Shown here: piece after piece, positions 24,720 to 36,831 of the stretch | Layout of the letters: every line of letters starts with the position of its first letter | How positions within the stretch are numbered: the first letter of the stretch is position 1 | Assembly (NCBI GenBank): GCA_019321725.1 | Contig: CM033109.1 | Coordinates: forward strand, 4,929,993 to 4,993,992 | Length of the DNA: 64,000 bases | Source: Paulownia fortunei | Lineage: Eukaryota; Streptophyta; Magnoliopsida; Lamiales; Paulowniaceae | Direction: 5' to 3' | Translations under genes and position numbers: made by a program | The notes under the pieces: model-generated | What the model was told of the DNA's origin: nothing | The model's input: the letters and a program-made list of their open reading frames with translations, nothing else | Database searches by the model: none

Positions 24720-27700
24720 TTAAGCAATGATCTCGTCTGTGGCACACTCCCTAAATTTAACATCTGCTTTGTTTCCATCTACTCGAACAATGTCACAACA
24801 TTCTGCTCTATCAATCTGAAACCAAAAAAGAAAAAAAAAAATGAAATATAGATTAGAGATCAGCTCAAAACTGGTACCAAATAAAAATTATTTTAAAAAG
24901 ATTGATTGGCATGGCATTTCAGTATTGGATTTGATAAAATAAAATATTTTTCTTGGTTTAGAGAAAACAGAAACAATTTTTTGCCTAGATTTAATATGAG
25001 CATTTATTAATCTATATATTCTTGTCATTTCTTTTTTTTTTTTTCTAATATGGGATTCAATTACTTTAAAAAGTTTTAATATATAAATAAAATTTTATTT
25101 ATTTTTTATTTTTTATTTTTCTTCATTTAAATTATTTCAGGTCAAAATGAGCTGAAGTTTGCCAAATATTATATAAATATATTTATATATTCTCCATTTA
25201 AAAAATAAAATAGATGAATAAAGATTATATACTTTAAAGGCATATATACCTGAAAGCGCTTTGTGGCAGGTGAATAAACCTGAATTCTGGAAATAGGATC
25301 AGCAGAATGGTTCCCACTGAATGAACAAGCCGGCAAACCCCGGGGCCAAGCTCGAGAAAAACTCGTCAAAATCTCGTTCTCCGGCGTCTTATCTATGGTT
25401 TCATAGAAGAAAATATGAGGGGCTTCACAAGGATCGCCGGAGGGGCTGCGCGTGTTGAACATGTAATGCGGCGGACGCGGGCTCCTTCCCCAAGTTTTAA
25501 ATGTTTCGATCGGGTACTGTAAGTAGCTCCGAGGCATAATCCTCTCGTATATGTGTGCAGAATAGCCCCAAGAAATGGAAAAAGACCAGTTGCTTGGCCT
25601 GTGATAGCAGATGGTTTGCTGCAACATGCGGGAATGGTCGGCGGCCGCCGCCTTCATGAGGTGGCGCGTGGACTCAGAACGGTTCATGGAGGGAAATATT
25701 GGCGCCACCATGTCGAAATGGTGAAGGGACATTAGTGGGAATTTGGGGTGAGATGATAAGAAACCAGATATGTCGCCACGCAGATCAATCTGTGACATTA
25801 TCCAAGCCAGCATTACATTTGAATAATCAATATCGAGAATTGAAGAGGGATGAATAATAACTTGGTTGATAATTCTGGTATGGTTTTTATTTTTTTATAT
25901 TTTTGTCCATCTCTTGTATATTACATTCTCTCTCATATTTATTTCTCACATACATTTTCCTTCTCTTTCTCCCTCTAACTTTTTTTTTTTGAGAAAAAAA
26001 TATTTTGCATTACAAAACATAAATATTTTTTTGTAATATTTTGTCATATGCACATTTTTTACACATTGCCATATATGACTTAAATTCAATTGAAATATTC
26101 AGTCGGATTCCCTCATATTATTTGTACGAGATATTCTTAAGAGTAGTATCGCCATTTGGACCTTATATTATTGAGACTTTTATCATTTAGGACAAAACTT
26201 GACCTTGATTAACTATACTAATTTTAAAAATGTACTTTGCAAATTATGATGGAATCTCAATAAAATATTTTATTGAAATTCGATCATATGTAGAAACATA
26301 CAAAAATGTATAGTTTGATGATAAATTGTTGCAAAAAATTATTTTAAAATATAAAAACACACATAATTTGGTTGATAAAATATTTATTTTATTTTTTTCT
26401 TTAAATATCATTTTAGTTTAGATTAAATTCTCTTTCCAATCCTTTCATTAAATTGATTTTTGTTCAAAATTTTTCTTATTGTTTTTTTTTCACTTTTTTT
26501 TTATTTAATTAGTATTTTCAAATATCTTTTTGTTTATTTATTTATTTATTTTTGACACAAGCAACATGTGCTCATCTGTTCCAAAATAATTGCTGTTTCT
26601 TCTACAATATGAAAGTAAAATTATTTTTTTATTAATTTAATAAAGTTAATTTTTTGATAACTATAAAGCAAAAATGCCAATTTGGTCCCATGAATGACCT
26701 TTAATCCCATTTTGGTTCCACTCACTACCACTTCTGAAAATCGATCCCCTATGTTTTAACTTTTATCCAATTGAGGACACTTCCCCATGGCCGACGGAAA
26801 ACTACATGCGAAGCTTAATGGTTTTATTTGAAAAAAAACTCCCCATTTCTACCCTTCCCCTTTTTCTTTTTCCCATTTTCGGTCTCTAATTTAGATGCAT
26901 TTTTTGCAATTCACAAATCCATATATTTGTAACATATATACCTTAACAATTATTCATTTGGTGGGTAATTTGTGCTAACATTTTTGTCTATTTTGATATC
27001 ACCAAACTTTTAAATTTTAATACTTGTTATATTATTTGATATTTCTCAATCAGTTTTTTAAAAAATAGCTATTTTTAGTAGTGCGGCGGGAGTAAAAAAT
27101 ATGATAATGTAGAGTTAAAACAAGAACTATTTGAGGTATGGTATGGTCTACGGAGAGCGTGGCTTTTAGAGTAGAATTCACATTATCCTTGTGCACACTA
27201 TATTTGACATCATTTTTTTTTTTTAAATATATACTTGAATTATCAGCGAATTTCAATCAAATCTTAATTGCCTTCCTACAAAAAAATTGAAGATAGGAAA
27301 AATTATATTAAATCTTAAATGAGTTATCCCACGCTGAAAATAAATTAGATAATAACCTTTAGGAAAAAACGATCAAATGCATATTTCACCTCATAGAGAT
27401 TCGCTCTTCATTTATACACACGATGTCTATATGAAATATGAATGCTATACCCGGTACATTGCACTAGGGTGTAGCATTGAGGAGACCGAAAAAGACATAA
27501 GTTTGGAAAAGAGTGAAAACTTATTCATAACATTTTTTTAGAAAAAGTTTTAGTATTTAAATTTGTGACAGCTCTCTTAATATGTAAATTTTGAATCTCA
27601 TATAAATTAAAGAACCAACAACTTCAAGCTACCCAATATAAGTTATATATCCTAGAGTTTTTTTGAGTAGTAGTTTGAAATAGTAATCACTGATTATTAT

Positions 27701-29796
27701 CCCACCTTGAATAAGTGGTGTGTCTTAAAGTGGTTAGTTCATATGGCCCAGATTGTACTTTACCTATCGTTTTAGGATGCCGTAGCATGTTTAATAAATA
27801 TATTAGGAGAAAAGCTTTTAATCTCCTAAATTAGATGTTATGATCTTATAAATTTTTAAAAAATAAAATAAAAAAATTTTAATTTATTTTTAAGATTTTA
27901 AATTTTTTTTTAATTTTGACCATATTAATTTTAAAATTATATTAGTAACAATTTAAAACTTCCATGATTTTATATTATCCAAACACTTTAAAAACTTATA
28001 TTTTAAAATAAAATTTAATATTTTATAAATTCTAAAAATATCTTATAAGATATATGAGCTTTTAAGATGTATATAAAATATTTTATATATATTTAGCCAA
28101 ACACCCTTTAAAAAAATGAAACAAGGAGAGACAGTCTTTATTCTAAAGCAATGAGTCTCGAACTGAGAAGGGCGTGACATCAATTAATCTCTTTATAGTT
28201 CCAAGTTTATGAATATCCCTCGAGTGATGTTGGGCAAAATTTGTTATGTTTAAATTGATTTTCGAACAAATTAAAACGTTTCACTGAAAACCAAGATTAG
28301 CCAATGATTAAAATGTTGGTTTCAGATTCAATTTCCATTCATGTCATGTTTCTTCCTTGGACACAACATTCTTGCAAAAGAACTAACTAAAGTATGAACT
28401 AATAATCCTAACAATGTTGGCTTTGTTAAACACTGACAAATTCACTAAAGTTCGATCTATTCAATCTATAACGCAAAACTTTTAGGCTTCGTTTGAATTG
28501 AAAAATTATAGAATTAATAATTTTAAATTTATAATAATAAATTATTTACATTTATTTGAATAATTTTTAATTACTATGTATTTCAGATATTTTAGTAATC
28601 AAATTGAGTTTTTTTTTTTTTTTATTAAGATAGATTTGAGATCACTTAATATTGAAGTTAATTAAAATTTTAATTCTTCCATTAAATTCAAAATACTTCA
28701 ATCTAAACATAATGTTAAGGATAAATTTTGCTTGTCAAGTAAATATATCTTCCAGTACTAATACGAAGTTTAAAAGTACTTTCATCTTTTGTTCAATATT
28801 GCATCTCATAATGTATTTCATATATGTATATAATTTATACCAAATGTATATTTAAAAAAATATTTTGTATACTTACATGTATGTATATGAAGTGAATAAA
28901 TTAAAATAGAAGATTCAAAGTGAAAATTTAAAAAGAAAGGTGGAATATAAATGCGAGGCACAGTAATTAAATATAATTACCTGGTGAATTCCTTTGAGGG
29001 GCGTTAGGCTTACTCCAATATCAGCAATACACGACATTGTAGTAAGATCAGCAGCCTTCAGATGTCTATATCTTCTCAGGCAATTCTCCATATCTCCGGC
29101 CAGGGCTTTCGCCAAAGGGTAACTCAAAATGAATCCAGCCCCGCCGAATCCTTGGCTGAACGAGTACCAATAATTCGACAAGATAAACTCCGAATGCCCA
29201 CCAAGGTAATAATACTTCGTATGATCATACTGCCCAAGAACATCAACTATGTTGTCAAGGAAAAATATCGAATCGTCGTCCCCCATAACTAGCCATCTAA
29301 GATTCTCATGGTCTTCTCTGTACACCTCCATTATCGCATGTATTATCCTTTGAGCCGTAACGTCGGTTTTGTCAAGAAATTTCGTCAGATCATCAGACAC
29401 TTTGTAAGAAGGAGAAGCTGGAGACCAGGGGAGGAGCCCTTCTGTCGGGGCTTTATCCAGAAACAGAAACCCTCGTGTAACATTCGGCCGCCACCATGAT
29501 TCTATGTATGCTTTCCTGTGATACCACGCTTTTTCTGAGCCAACCAGGCCAAATACAAGGTGGCTTAGATTCGTCGGAGAAGCCGTAGATGTTGTTTCTG
29601 TTTCTGTTACTGTTGTGTCTGTCGAAGTTGAGGCCGAAAATGGTGCCCTTTTCAGAAAAGGAGCAAAGAAGTCAGAAGCTGGACAATTAGGATACTGATT
29701 GGAGAGGTAAATGAAGGCAAAATAAAAGAGTACAACTAAAATCAGAAGGGTTCTGCATGGGCTACCCAAAACCTCCATTTTTGGAGATGACACCAT
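24720..29796 (-). CDS. DUF604 / GT31-like putative glycosyltransferase, copy B
   Basis: Three exons: 29796-28981 (272 codons), 25789-25250 (180 codons) and 24815-24720 (31 codons plus stop), giving 483 residues. All borders are GT-AG (CAG|GTAATT, CACAG|ATTGAT, TTTCAG|GTATAT, TTTCAG|ATTGAT). The signal anchor is at about residues 15-31. A Ser/Thr-rich stem (about 54-72) precedes the catalytic domain. The Asp triad is at 173-175 in WLVMGDDDSIFF, and exon 2 carries DLRGDISGFLSSHP and SFSISWGYSAHIYER. The tail has AECCDIV, where copies A, C and D have CECCDI, so one Cys is replaced by Ala. Intron 1 is 3.2 kb, much longer than in A (480 bases) or D (187 bases), and contains a dispersed repeat near 26665-26850. 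Role as for the family: a Golgi glycosyltransferase of unknown substrate. Confidence 0.88.
26665..26850. repeat. Dispersed repeat inside intron 1 of DUF604 copy B
   Basis: Begins caaaaatgccaatttggtcc and continues with taatcccattttggttcc and ttgaggacacttccccatgg. The reverse complement of this order occurs in both NADK1 duplication units (about 50640-51115 and 53990-54430: ggaccaaaatgagatta, then ggaccaaattggtatttttg). It is a short noncoding dispersed family shared between distant parts of the window. Confidence 0.5.
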
Positions 29797-29852
29797 TTCT
29801 TGATATTTTTTTGGAGCTAAACAAAATTAGAAGAGAGCTGGGTTTAGCTTCA

Positions 29853-29862
29853 ATATATACAG
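29853..29862 (-). promoter_or_regulatory. Possible TATA box of DUF604 copy B
   Basis: On the minus strand the text reads GTATATATTG, about 57 bases before the ATG. That would place transcription start about 30 bases before the ATG. This is spacing and consensus only, in an AT-rich background where TATA-like words are common. Confidence 0.3.
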
Positions 29863-31729
29863 ATTACTAGTATTTGGTAACATGGAGTTTGCTTCACTGA
29901 GATTACTTTAATCATGTGAGCTAATACCATGATTACTGCATTGTGCACATGAAATTGTCAGCTTCTTTAAGTTATTAGGAAGCTTGAAAATTTTTCTAAG
30001 TATGAAATATATATTTAAGCATGTATATTATCATCAACCGGTATGTAGCTATATTATCGACCGTATCGAAAGTTTAGGAGTAGGGATTAAAATTTACTGC
30101 TATCACCTAACTTCTTTATACACAGAATTTGTTGCTAGTATTATTGGGAATGACTCAATCCATTATTTTATTTTATAACATCATCATATACATAAATAAT
30201 CAATGGCTCATGCCAACTCAGGTGGATAAAATTTCAGGAAACGGCACTGTGTTAAAATACTATAAAAAGGGAAAATTTTACGACATCAAAATTAAAGAAA
30301 TAAGTACATTAATAAAAAAATTCAGATAATTTGGCTTCCTACTATAGTAAACTAAACAATTAATGTGGTTAGATGAAGTGTTATTTGTCCAAGATTATCA
30401 ATCCTTAAATCGCACATTATGCATAAATTAATTGTTTGGCAAAGCTAGCCCCTAGTCACATGGTTTCTTTCAAATTTTACATTTATGTGAGACTCTTTCT
30501 AAGTACGTAACAATTAGTACTTTTTCAAAAGTCGCCACTGGAAGCTATTTTTGCACGCTATAATAAAACTAGTGGATAAAAGTCAACTATGGACTGAGGA
30601 CATTTTAACTTAGATAAGTACATCTTAATTAACACGAACTTTTTGGAATTGTTTCTTACAGTACAGTCGCAAAACATCATAAGGGTTCAATGTAATTTGT
30701 AATACTATTAAGTGAAAATCATGTGCATATGGAAACTTCAATGTATTTACAACTTCCAGCCATGATAGTATGCAACATCAATATTGTATTAAAGAACATA
30801 CTTTCCGTGTAAGCCAAATTATATATTTGGTCCTGTAAAATATGTCTATTTTACTTTTATCCTGAACATTATAAAATTTTGGTTTTGATCCCGAGTTTCA
30901 AATTTCTTTTTGCACATTCAGTCCTTTTTTCGAGTACGTCACGTGATAACTTCTGCCTTTGGAGGAAGAGTTGCAGAGCATCATAGATAAATGAAAATCT
31001 TGAAAGAAGGTTCGACCCAAGAATAATATATTTTTTTTAAAAGAAGATATTAACTGATTCTTCAATTACCCTTTCAAATTGTAGTAAGAACAGTTGAAGC
31101 CTCATTTGTTAGTGAATTATGGATTTGGTAAAAATAAGAGATATCCATATAGGCACACCAAAACTAGGATGGAAAGAGTTTAATGTGTTTGGTAATTTGT
31201 GCATAAGAACAAAACTACTCAATAACTAACAGGCTCAATCCAAGGTAAAATATACCAGCTTCTTTCCCCTCGGTCTTAGCTTTTCCTGCTCACAATCAAA
31301 CTTATTTTTTCAGTTGTACTTGCATTTAATGTCTATAACACATATGTATTGGAATAGAATATTGAGAAGTAAGGCTATTTGACCAAGGATTTTTAAATAG
31401 AATCAACCATCTTTAAGTTGTATAAACTGGTTGATTGTACAGTGAAAATTTGAGTGTCAGAATTAATAAATTGTCTATGCCAGGGATTAGACTAGTTGAA
31501 CTCGGGAAAATTTAAGTTGAAATCGAGTTGAATAAGTCAAAACAAACTTTCAGGCAAAAATCAAACAATAGAATCACGAATAAAATTGATAATAGATAAT
31601 AATCCGTGCATCACAAGTTTGTAAAAATCATCGGATCTCTTTTCTCTTGCCTACAATTTTTACAGCATATCAAGTTCATATAATATATTTGTCACACCAC
31701 CCTGAGGCTTTGCAACCTGTTTTTAAATG

Positions 31730-34160
31730 TATATGTAATTGCATATTACATATATATATATATATATAACTAATAATAACTTCTTCTAGAAATAAAAACG
31801 TCATTGGTTTATTGATCACTTGACTAGTTTAATTACTTAAAGTATATTTCAGAAATAAAACATCAGAACAAGTATAATATTTGAGAGTTATATAATTTCA
31901 AAATCTATTTGAAATCTGATTCAACAAAATAATAAAAAATAAATAATTTGACTTTATACTGTAAAAGTGGAATTTTATTAATTTGCAGAAGGATTATGAA
32001 TAGTACGTGCATTGTGTTTGGTCATCTATGTGAAAGCCCAAAATTAATGCCTCTTTTTTTTATCTGAGTGGATACTTTTCACTTTTTATTGTTTTAAATG
32101 CAAAAATTATGTATGTTTTATTCAATTTTATCTTTTCTTATTTTCATTCAAAATATTTTTCAACCCTATTTCTATCATTTTCAAACATACTCTTTTAAAA
32201 TGTCAATCAATCTTCTCATTCAAACAACTAATGTCTCCCATCATAAATTGCTTGAAATTTCTAACTTTGGTGCAACAAGAAATTTCGTCCTCCTCCCTCT
32301 ATCTCCTTTAGTTTAAGTTTTATTTTTTCTTTCCAAAATAAAATCTTATTCCATCAAAAGATTCTAGCCTTTTTGATTAAAGATCAATTTTTTTAATTAC
32401 TAGTTGATTTAAAAGTTATTCTTTACTCTCAAATTAGATTAAAAATAAGAACATTAAATTCACTAGCAAGGATTTAGTGCTTGTTGATTTCCTCGAAGCA
32501 TGGATATCGTTGGATGAACCATACTTGAAGTTTTTTGTGAATGTTTTTGAGAATCTTGTAATAGAGTTCGTGGAATTTTGAGGAATCTGAATTCCTTCGT
32601 ACCCTTATCAATCAGATTGCTTGAAAGGTACAATTACGAAATTAAATTATTTATTTTATTATACAAGCAATCAGCGCAAATCAAAAATCGTATTGAATTC
32701 AAAATTTGCCTTTTAATACATGTGATGTATATTTTTATTTTAAATTATTAAAAAAATTTAAATTTATGCTACATATGCAATGCATCCCGTGACTTTGCAA
32801 ACCCAACAAATTCAACTAATCAACACTTCTATCCAAATTAGGATCCCACTATATTGTTAATTAAAATTTTAATCAAATGGGAATTTGGTAAGAATATGAG
32901 AATCCCTATTATTATATCAAAAAACCGGTTCAATTATCATTTCTTGTATTGAAAAGGATATATTATCATGCTTTTAATTTAAGGTAAATTATAAAAATTA
33001 TTTCTAAAATTTAACCTAATTGAGAAAGAAGATGAAAAGTAATTTTTTTTTAAATTTTTTGATATCTTCATGTTTTGAAAGTTTTGCCACTTTTAAAAAT
33101 AATTTATATATGTTATCTAAATTATTTTTCTATTTTATTACCAAAATTGTGTTAAGCAATTTACCCTTTTTTTGAAAAAAAAAATATTTTTTTAAATTTT
33201 ATCAATTTAAAATAATTTTGATATATATATATATACATATATCTATTTTTCAAAATTTTGTTTATTTAAATTTTGATTTCAAATATATCTTTTATTCTTT
33301 AAAAATAAATTTTTTTTAATTTTAAGTTTATTTCATTAGATATATAATATGAACAAACTTTAAGTCTAAAACTTTGCTCAAATTATTAATGTTCAAACAT
33401 TAGTGAAAAATAGAAATCATGAAAATATATTAAAGGAAGTTTTGGACAGTAAAATAAGTATATTTTGATAAAAAAAAAATTAAAAAAATCATGAAAAATA
33501 TGTAAAAGGAATTAAAATGTTACTCAAATTGTGATATTTAATGAATATAAAAACTATAATACTTATATTCTTGTAAGATATAAAATATTACAAATAACCC
33601 AAGGGCATTTTTGTTTCAATACATTCGTGAAAAGTATAACATAAACAAACTTCAATTTTCACAGTAATTTTTTTAATGATATCAACAATTATAGTTAGGT
33701 CAACTAACAATTGGTGCAAAATGTAAGACAAATGCAAATTTTAAATGTAGATTTTATAATTTTAAAATTTTGTTGAATTTTTTTGTAATTAAGATGATTT
33801 TTATAATTTATTCTTTGTTTTAAATTGCAACTTCACCTTTAAAAAAGAAATAATATCGTAAATAAGTCATTAACACTCAATATTACCTAAAAAGGAGAAC
33901 ATAAAAAAAAGTATAATAAAACCATTTAAATTTCTGGAATCAAATTTGATGCTACTCAAACAACACCCCTCACAGCACAACTTGTCCTAATGAAGATCTC
34001 AAGCACTCATCGAGAATTCCTACAAAACAAATGTCAGGGGTATTGGTTTTTAGTTTAGAAAGATACATAAATGAACCTTGACATGAAGTAGTAGTATTTT
34101 GTTATATTTTAATTATAATTCAACTTCTTATTGAATAAGATTCCATTCTTATCATAATTA
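31730..34160. repeat. Duplicated noncoding block, upstream unit
   Basis: Sub-blocks match 35760-36610 in the same order and orientation: cttcttctagaaataaaa with ttattgatcactt (about 31780-31830 versus 35810-35855), aaataatttgactttata, atcaacacttctatccaaat (32819 versus 36139), atttaaattgcaacttcacc (about 33820 versus 36300) with aataagtcattaacactca, and ttaattataattcaa (34107 versus 36565). This unit is longer because AT-rich sequence separates the conserved pieces. Confidence 0.65.
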
Positions 34161-34893
34161 TGATCCAGGACATATGTCAAATAGATGCTGCCCTCGAGAT
34201 ATCTGGTTTCTTTTGAATCATCCACTAAACCTTATTTATAAGTTATGATAAATAATTCAGATCGACTCATTTGTAACCTTGGCGAAGCCTTCACTTTTTC
34301 AAGTCCATGAGTCTTACCTATTCATTAAATTTTCGTAACTCCCCCAACAAACTAAGCTTAATATGTACGTGCAAGTAACTGTTGCATTGGAAAAGACATA
34401 ATGTTCAAAAATCAAAAAATAAATTTTACTTACAAGAAACAATGTCACAAACTAATAGCTGATTAATGCTCATTATTTACAGAAAAGTACAACAGTGCAA
34501 AATTATTAAAATTTCAATAATCCGGATCCTAACCGCATTAAATGGTATCAAAAATCTGTAAGACAACAATCATAAATACCAAATTCAAAAGATAAATAAA
34601 GTTAAGTATCAGAAGATCAATGTTATAAAAGAAATTGGATCTTGAATTTATTTTTAAAATAAAGAATATAGCCTAAACATTTGAGGCTAGAAGAAAAACC
34701 TAACACTCATACGTATTACTAACTTCGAAGTGCAAATCCTTACTAACTTTGAAGAGCAAATACTTCTAAAATTGATGAGGTAAAATATCTTCACTCTTTG
34801 CAAAATATCTTTACTCTTTTCCCCTCCAATTGTTTTGATATTTAGTCTGCAGCAACCAATGAATCTATCTTAGCTCTATTGTTTTGCAACAAG

Positions 34894-35226
34894 TCAAGTG
34901 CTGTATTTGTCACAACCAAAACACATAGACAACCCGGCCGCTTTACAACCCAACAGACAGTAGCTTTCAGACTCCACCACCTTTTTTTCAAACTTCATCA
35001 GCTGCTCTTCAATATTTCTTTTTCCGCAATCACTTCTTTTGTCACGAACTTGTTTCCTCAGACAGCTTGCGTTAACGAACATGTCAAAGGGATCTTCGAT
35101 CAGATTGTAGAATTCAGAATCATTAACTCCCACCAAATTTTCAGTTTTTGTGTCTTTCGTTTCTTTCATTGAAGAACCATCATCAAACAAGAATAATTTC
35201 TCGCTTTGCCATGATTTCTGTACCGG
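34894..35226 (-). other. Orphan open reading frame, possible gene fragment
   Basis: This minus-strand frame is open for about 110 codons and ends at a TGA at 34894. It has no ATG at its start; the first in-frame ATG is internal, at SSMKETKD. Composition is protein-like (charged and Cys-containing: NLIEDPFDMFVNASC, CLLGCKAAGLSMCFGCDK) and less AT-rich than its surroundings. I do not recognise a family. It lies between the two matching noncoding blocks. It could be an exon of a decayed gene, a captured transposon fragment or chance. An overlapping plus-strand frame (34879-35172) is equally open, which lowers confidence. Confidence 0.3.
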
Positions 35227-35330
35227 TCAATGTATGAAAGAACCTATGTACCAAAACAGATGCAAGAATTTTTGTGTGGACCGAAACCCAACTCAAGAAT
35301 CTGATAATGGGAATAATGAAGAGCAGAGGC

Positions 35331-35331
<1 letters not shown>

Positions 35332-35363
<32 letters not shown>
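35332..35363. repeat. (TA)n microsatellite
   Basis: About 16 TA units in a row, visible directly, just upstream of the orphan frame. Confidence 0.85.
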
Positions 35364-35368
<5 letters not shown>

Positions 35369-35589
35369 GCAATGCCGAAAACAGTTTGTAACATACTTAT
35401 AATAGAAGAGAAATTCTAACGGGAATTGGTTTATGAAACAAAACCCAAATCTGACGTGGAGTTGGAAATTCAAGGAAGACAGGTGATTGGATATTGGAAT
35501 CTAGTCTCAACAGAAATCCAACTCTCGATTCTTGACCACAATATTTATCTTGTTACAATCAACACCCTAACCAAAGCAGCCCTTAGCTT

Positions 35590-35690
35590 TTTTTATAAAG
35601 TTGTTGATTATTTTTCTAATAGTAGTTTTAATTGTTTTTTTATAAAGTTATTGATTATTTTTCTAATAGTAATTTTAATTGTTTGTATAT
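35590..35690. repeat. 47-bp tandem duplication
   Basis: The text tttttataaagttgttgatt through ttttaattgttt is repeated once with an offset of 47 bases and a few substitutions. Noncoding. Confidence 0.75.
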
Positions 35691-35759
35691 AAGAAGTAAT
35701 TACGTATATATTTTTATTAGTCTTTCTTGACTTACATCTACGTTATATTGCTAAAATAA

Positions 35760-36610
35760 ACATTACAAATAAATACATATATGAAATATATGAATATAAC
35801 TAACAGTACCTTCTTCTAGAAATAAAAGTTTCATTGATTTATTGATCACTTGAGTAATTTAGTAATTTAAAGATTATAACAGTAATTTAACACCAGCAAG
35901 TATAATATATTAGTGTTTTATAATTTCAAATTATATTTGAAAATTGATTCAATAAACTAATAGAAAGTAAATAATTTGACTTTATAATATACAAATGAAA
36001 CTTTTTATTAGTTTGTTTTAAGGATTATGAGTAGTATGTTATTGTGTTTCTGTCATCAAGAGAGAAATTCATAATGAAAAATTAGGATTGCCGATTAGTT
36101 TGATTTGAGTTGAATTTGTCTGACTGTTAATTCTACTAATCAACACTTTTATCCAAATTTGGATCCAAGTGGATCGTTAATTAGGATTTTACTCAAATGG
36201 GAACTTGGTGAAAAATTGAGAATCCAAATTATTATTTCGGAAAAAAACGATTTCAATTATCACTTTTGTATTGGAAAAGATATATCAACATCATAATTTT
36301 ATTTTAAATTGCAACTTCACCTACAAAAAAGAAATAGTATCATAAATAAGTCATTAACACTCATTATTACCAAAAAAATAAAATAAAATAATTTAAAATT
36401 TTCGAATTGGATATTATGCGTGTCAAAATAAGTGTTAAAGGTATTGAATTTTGACCTAACAAAATAAAATCGATTCTCAAAGTAATCTAAAAAATGATGT
36501 ATTGAATGTAATACATACCTGAGCCTTGATATAAACCCCAAATATAGTATTTCGGTCTATTTCAATTATAATTCAATCTTTGATTGAATAAGAGTTCATT
36601 CCTATTACAC
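35760..36610. repeat. Duplicated noncoding block, downstream unit
   Basis: A compact counterpart of the 31730-34160 block; see that entry for the matching pieces. It sits immediately 3' of DUF604 copy C. It may mark an old duplication of spacer DNA in this array. Confidence 0.65.
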
Positions 36611-36831
36611 TTTGGGTATTTATTGCTGCAATATATGCTAAAAATTAAGAAAGAAAATAGCAAATTGAATATTTTGCACTTCAATCTACATTAACTAGCA
36701 CTAAATCGCGGGTCCTTGTGATACAAGAATAGCACACTGCATGTATGCTCTAGTGAAGAAAAAGACTTTAGTTGACAAGAAGTCTACAGTTCTTGAAACC
36801 TAAATTTAAATTCTCCGACAATGTGCAAAAT

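Larger units (their letters stand above)
29797..36831. other. Intergenic region between DUF604 copies B and C (7 kb)
   Basis: No complete gene is recognisable. It contains two partly matching noncoding blocks (about 31730-34160 and 35760-36610), an orphan open frame between them (34894-35226, minus), a (TA)n tract and a 47-base tandem duplication. The remainder is AT-rich and featureless to my reading. Confidence 0.55.

Noticed and set aside
25553..25735. Plus-strand frames over DUF604 exons (also 19109-19318, 29062-29499, 37536-37877, 39979-40407, 48304-48666)
   Set aside because: They are antisense shadows of conserved exons, recurring at the same place in each paralogue.
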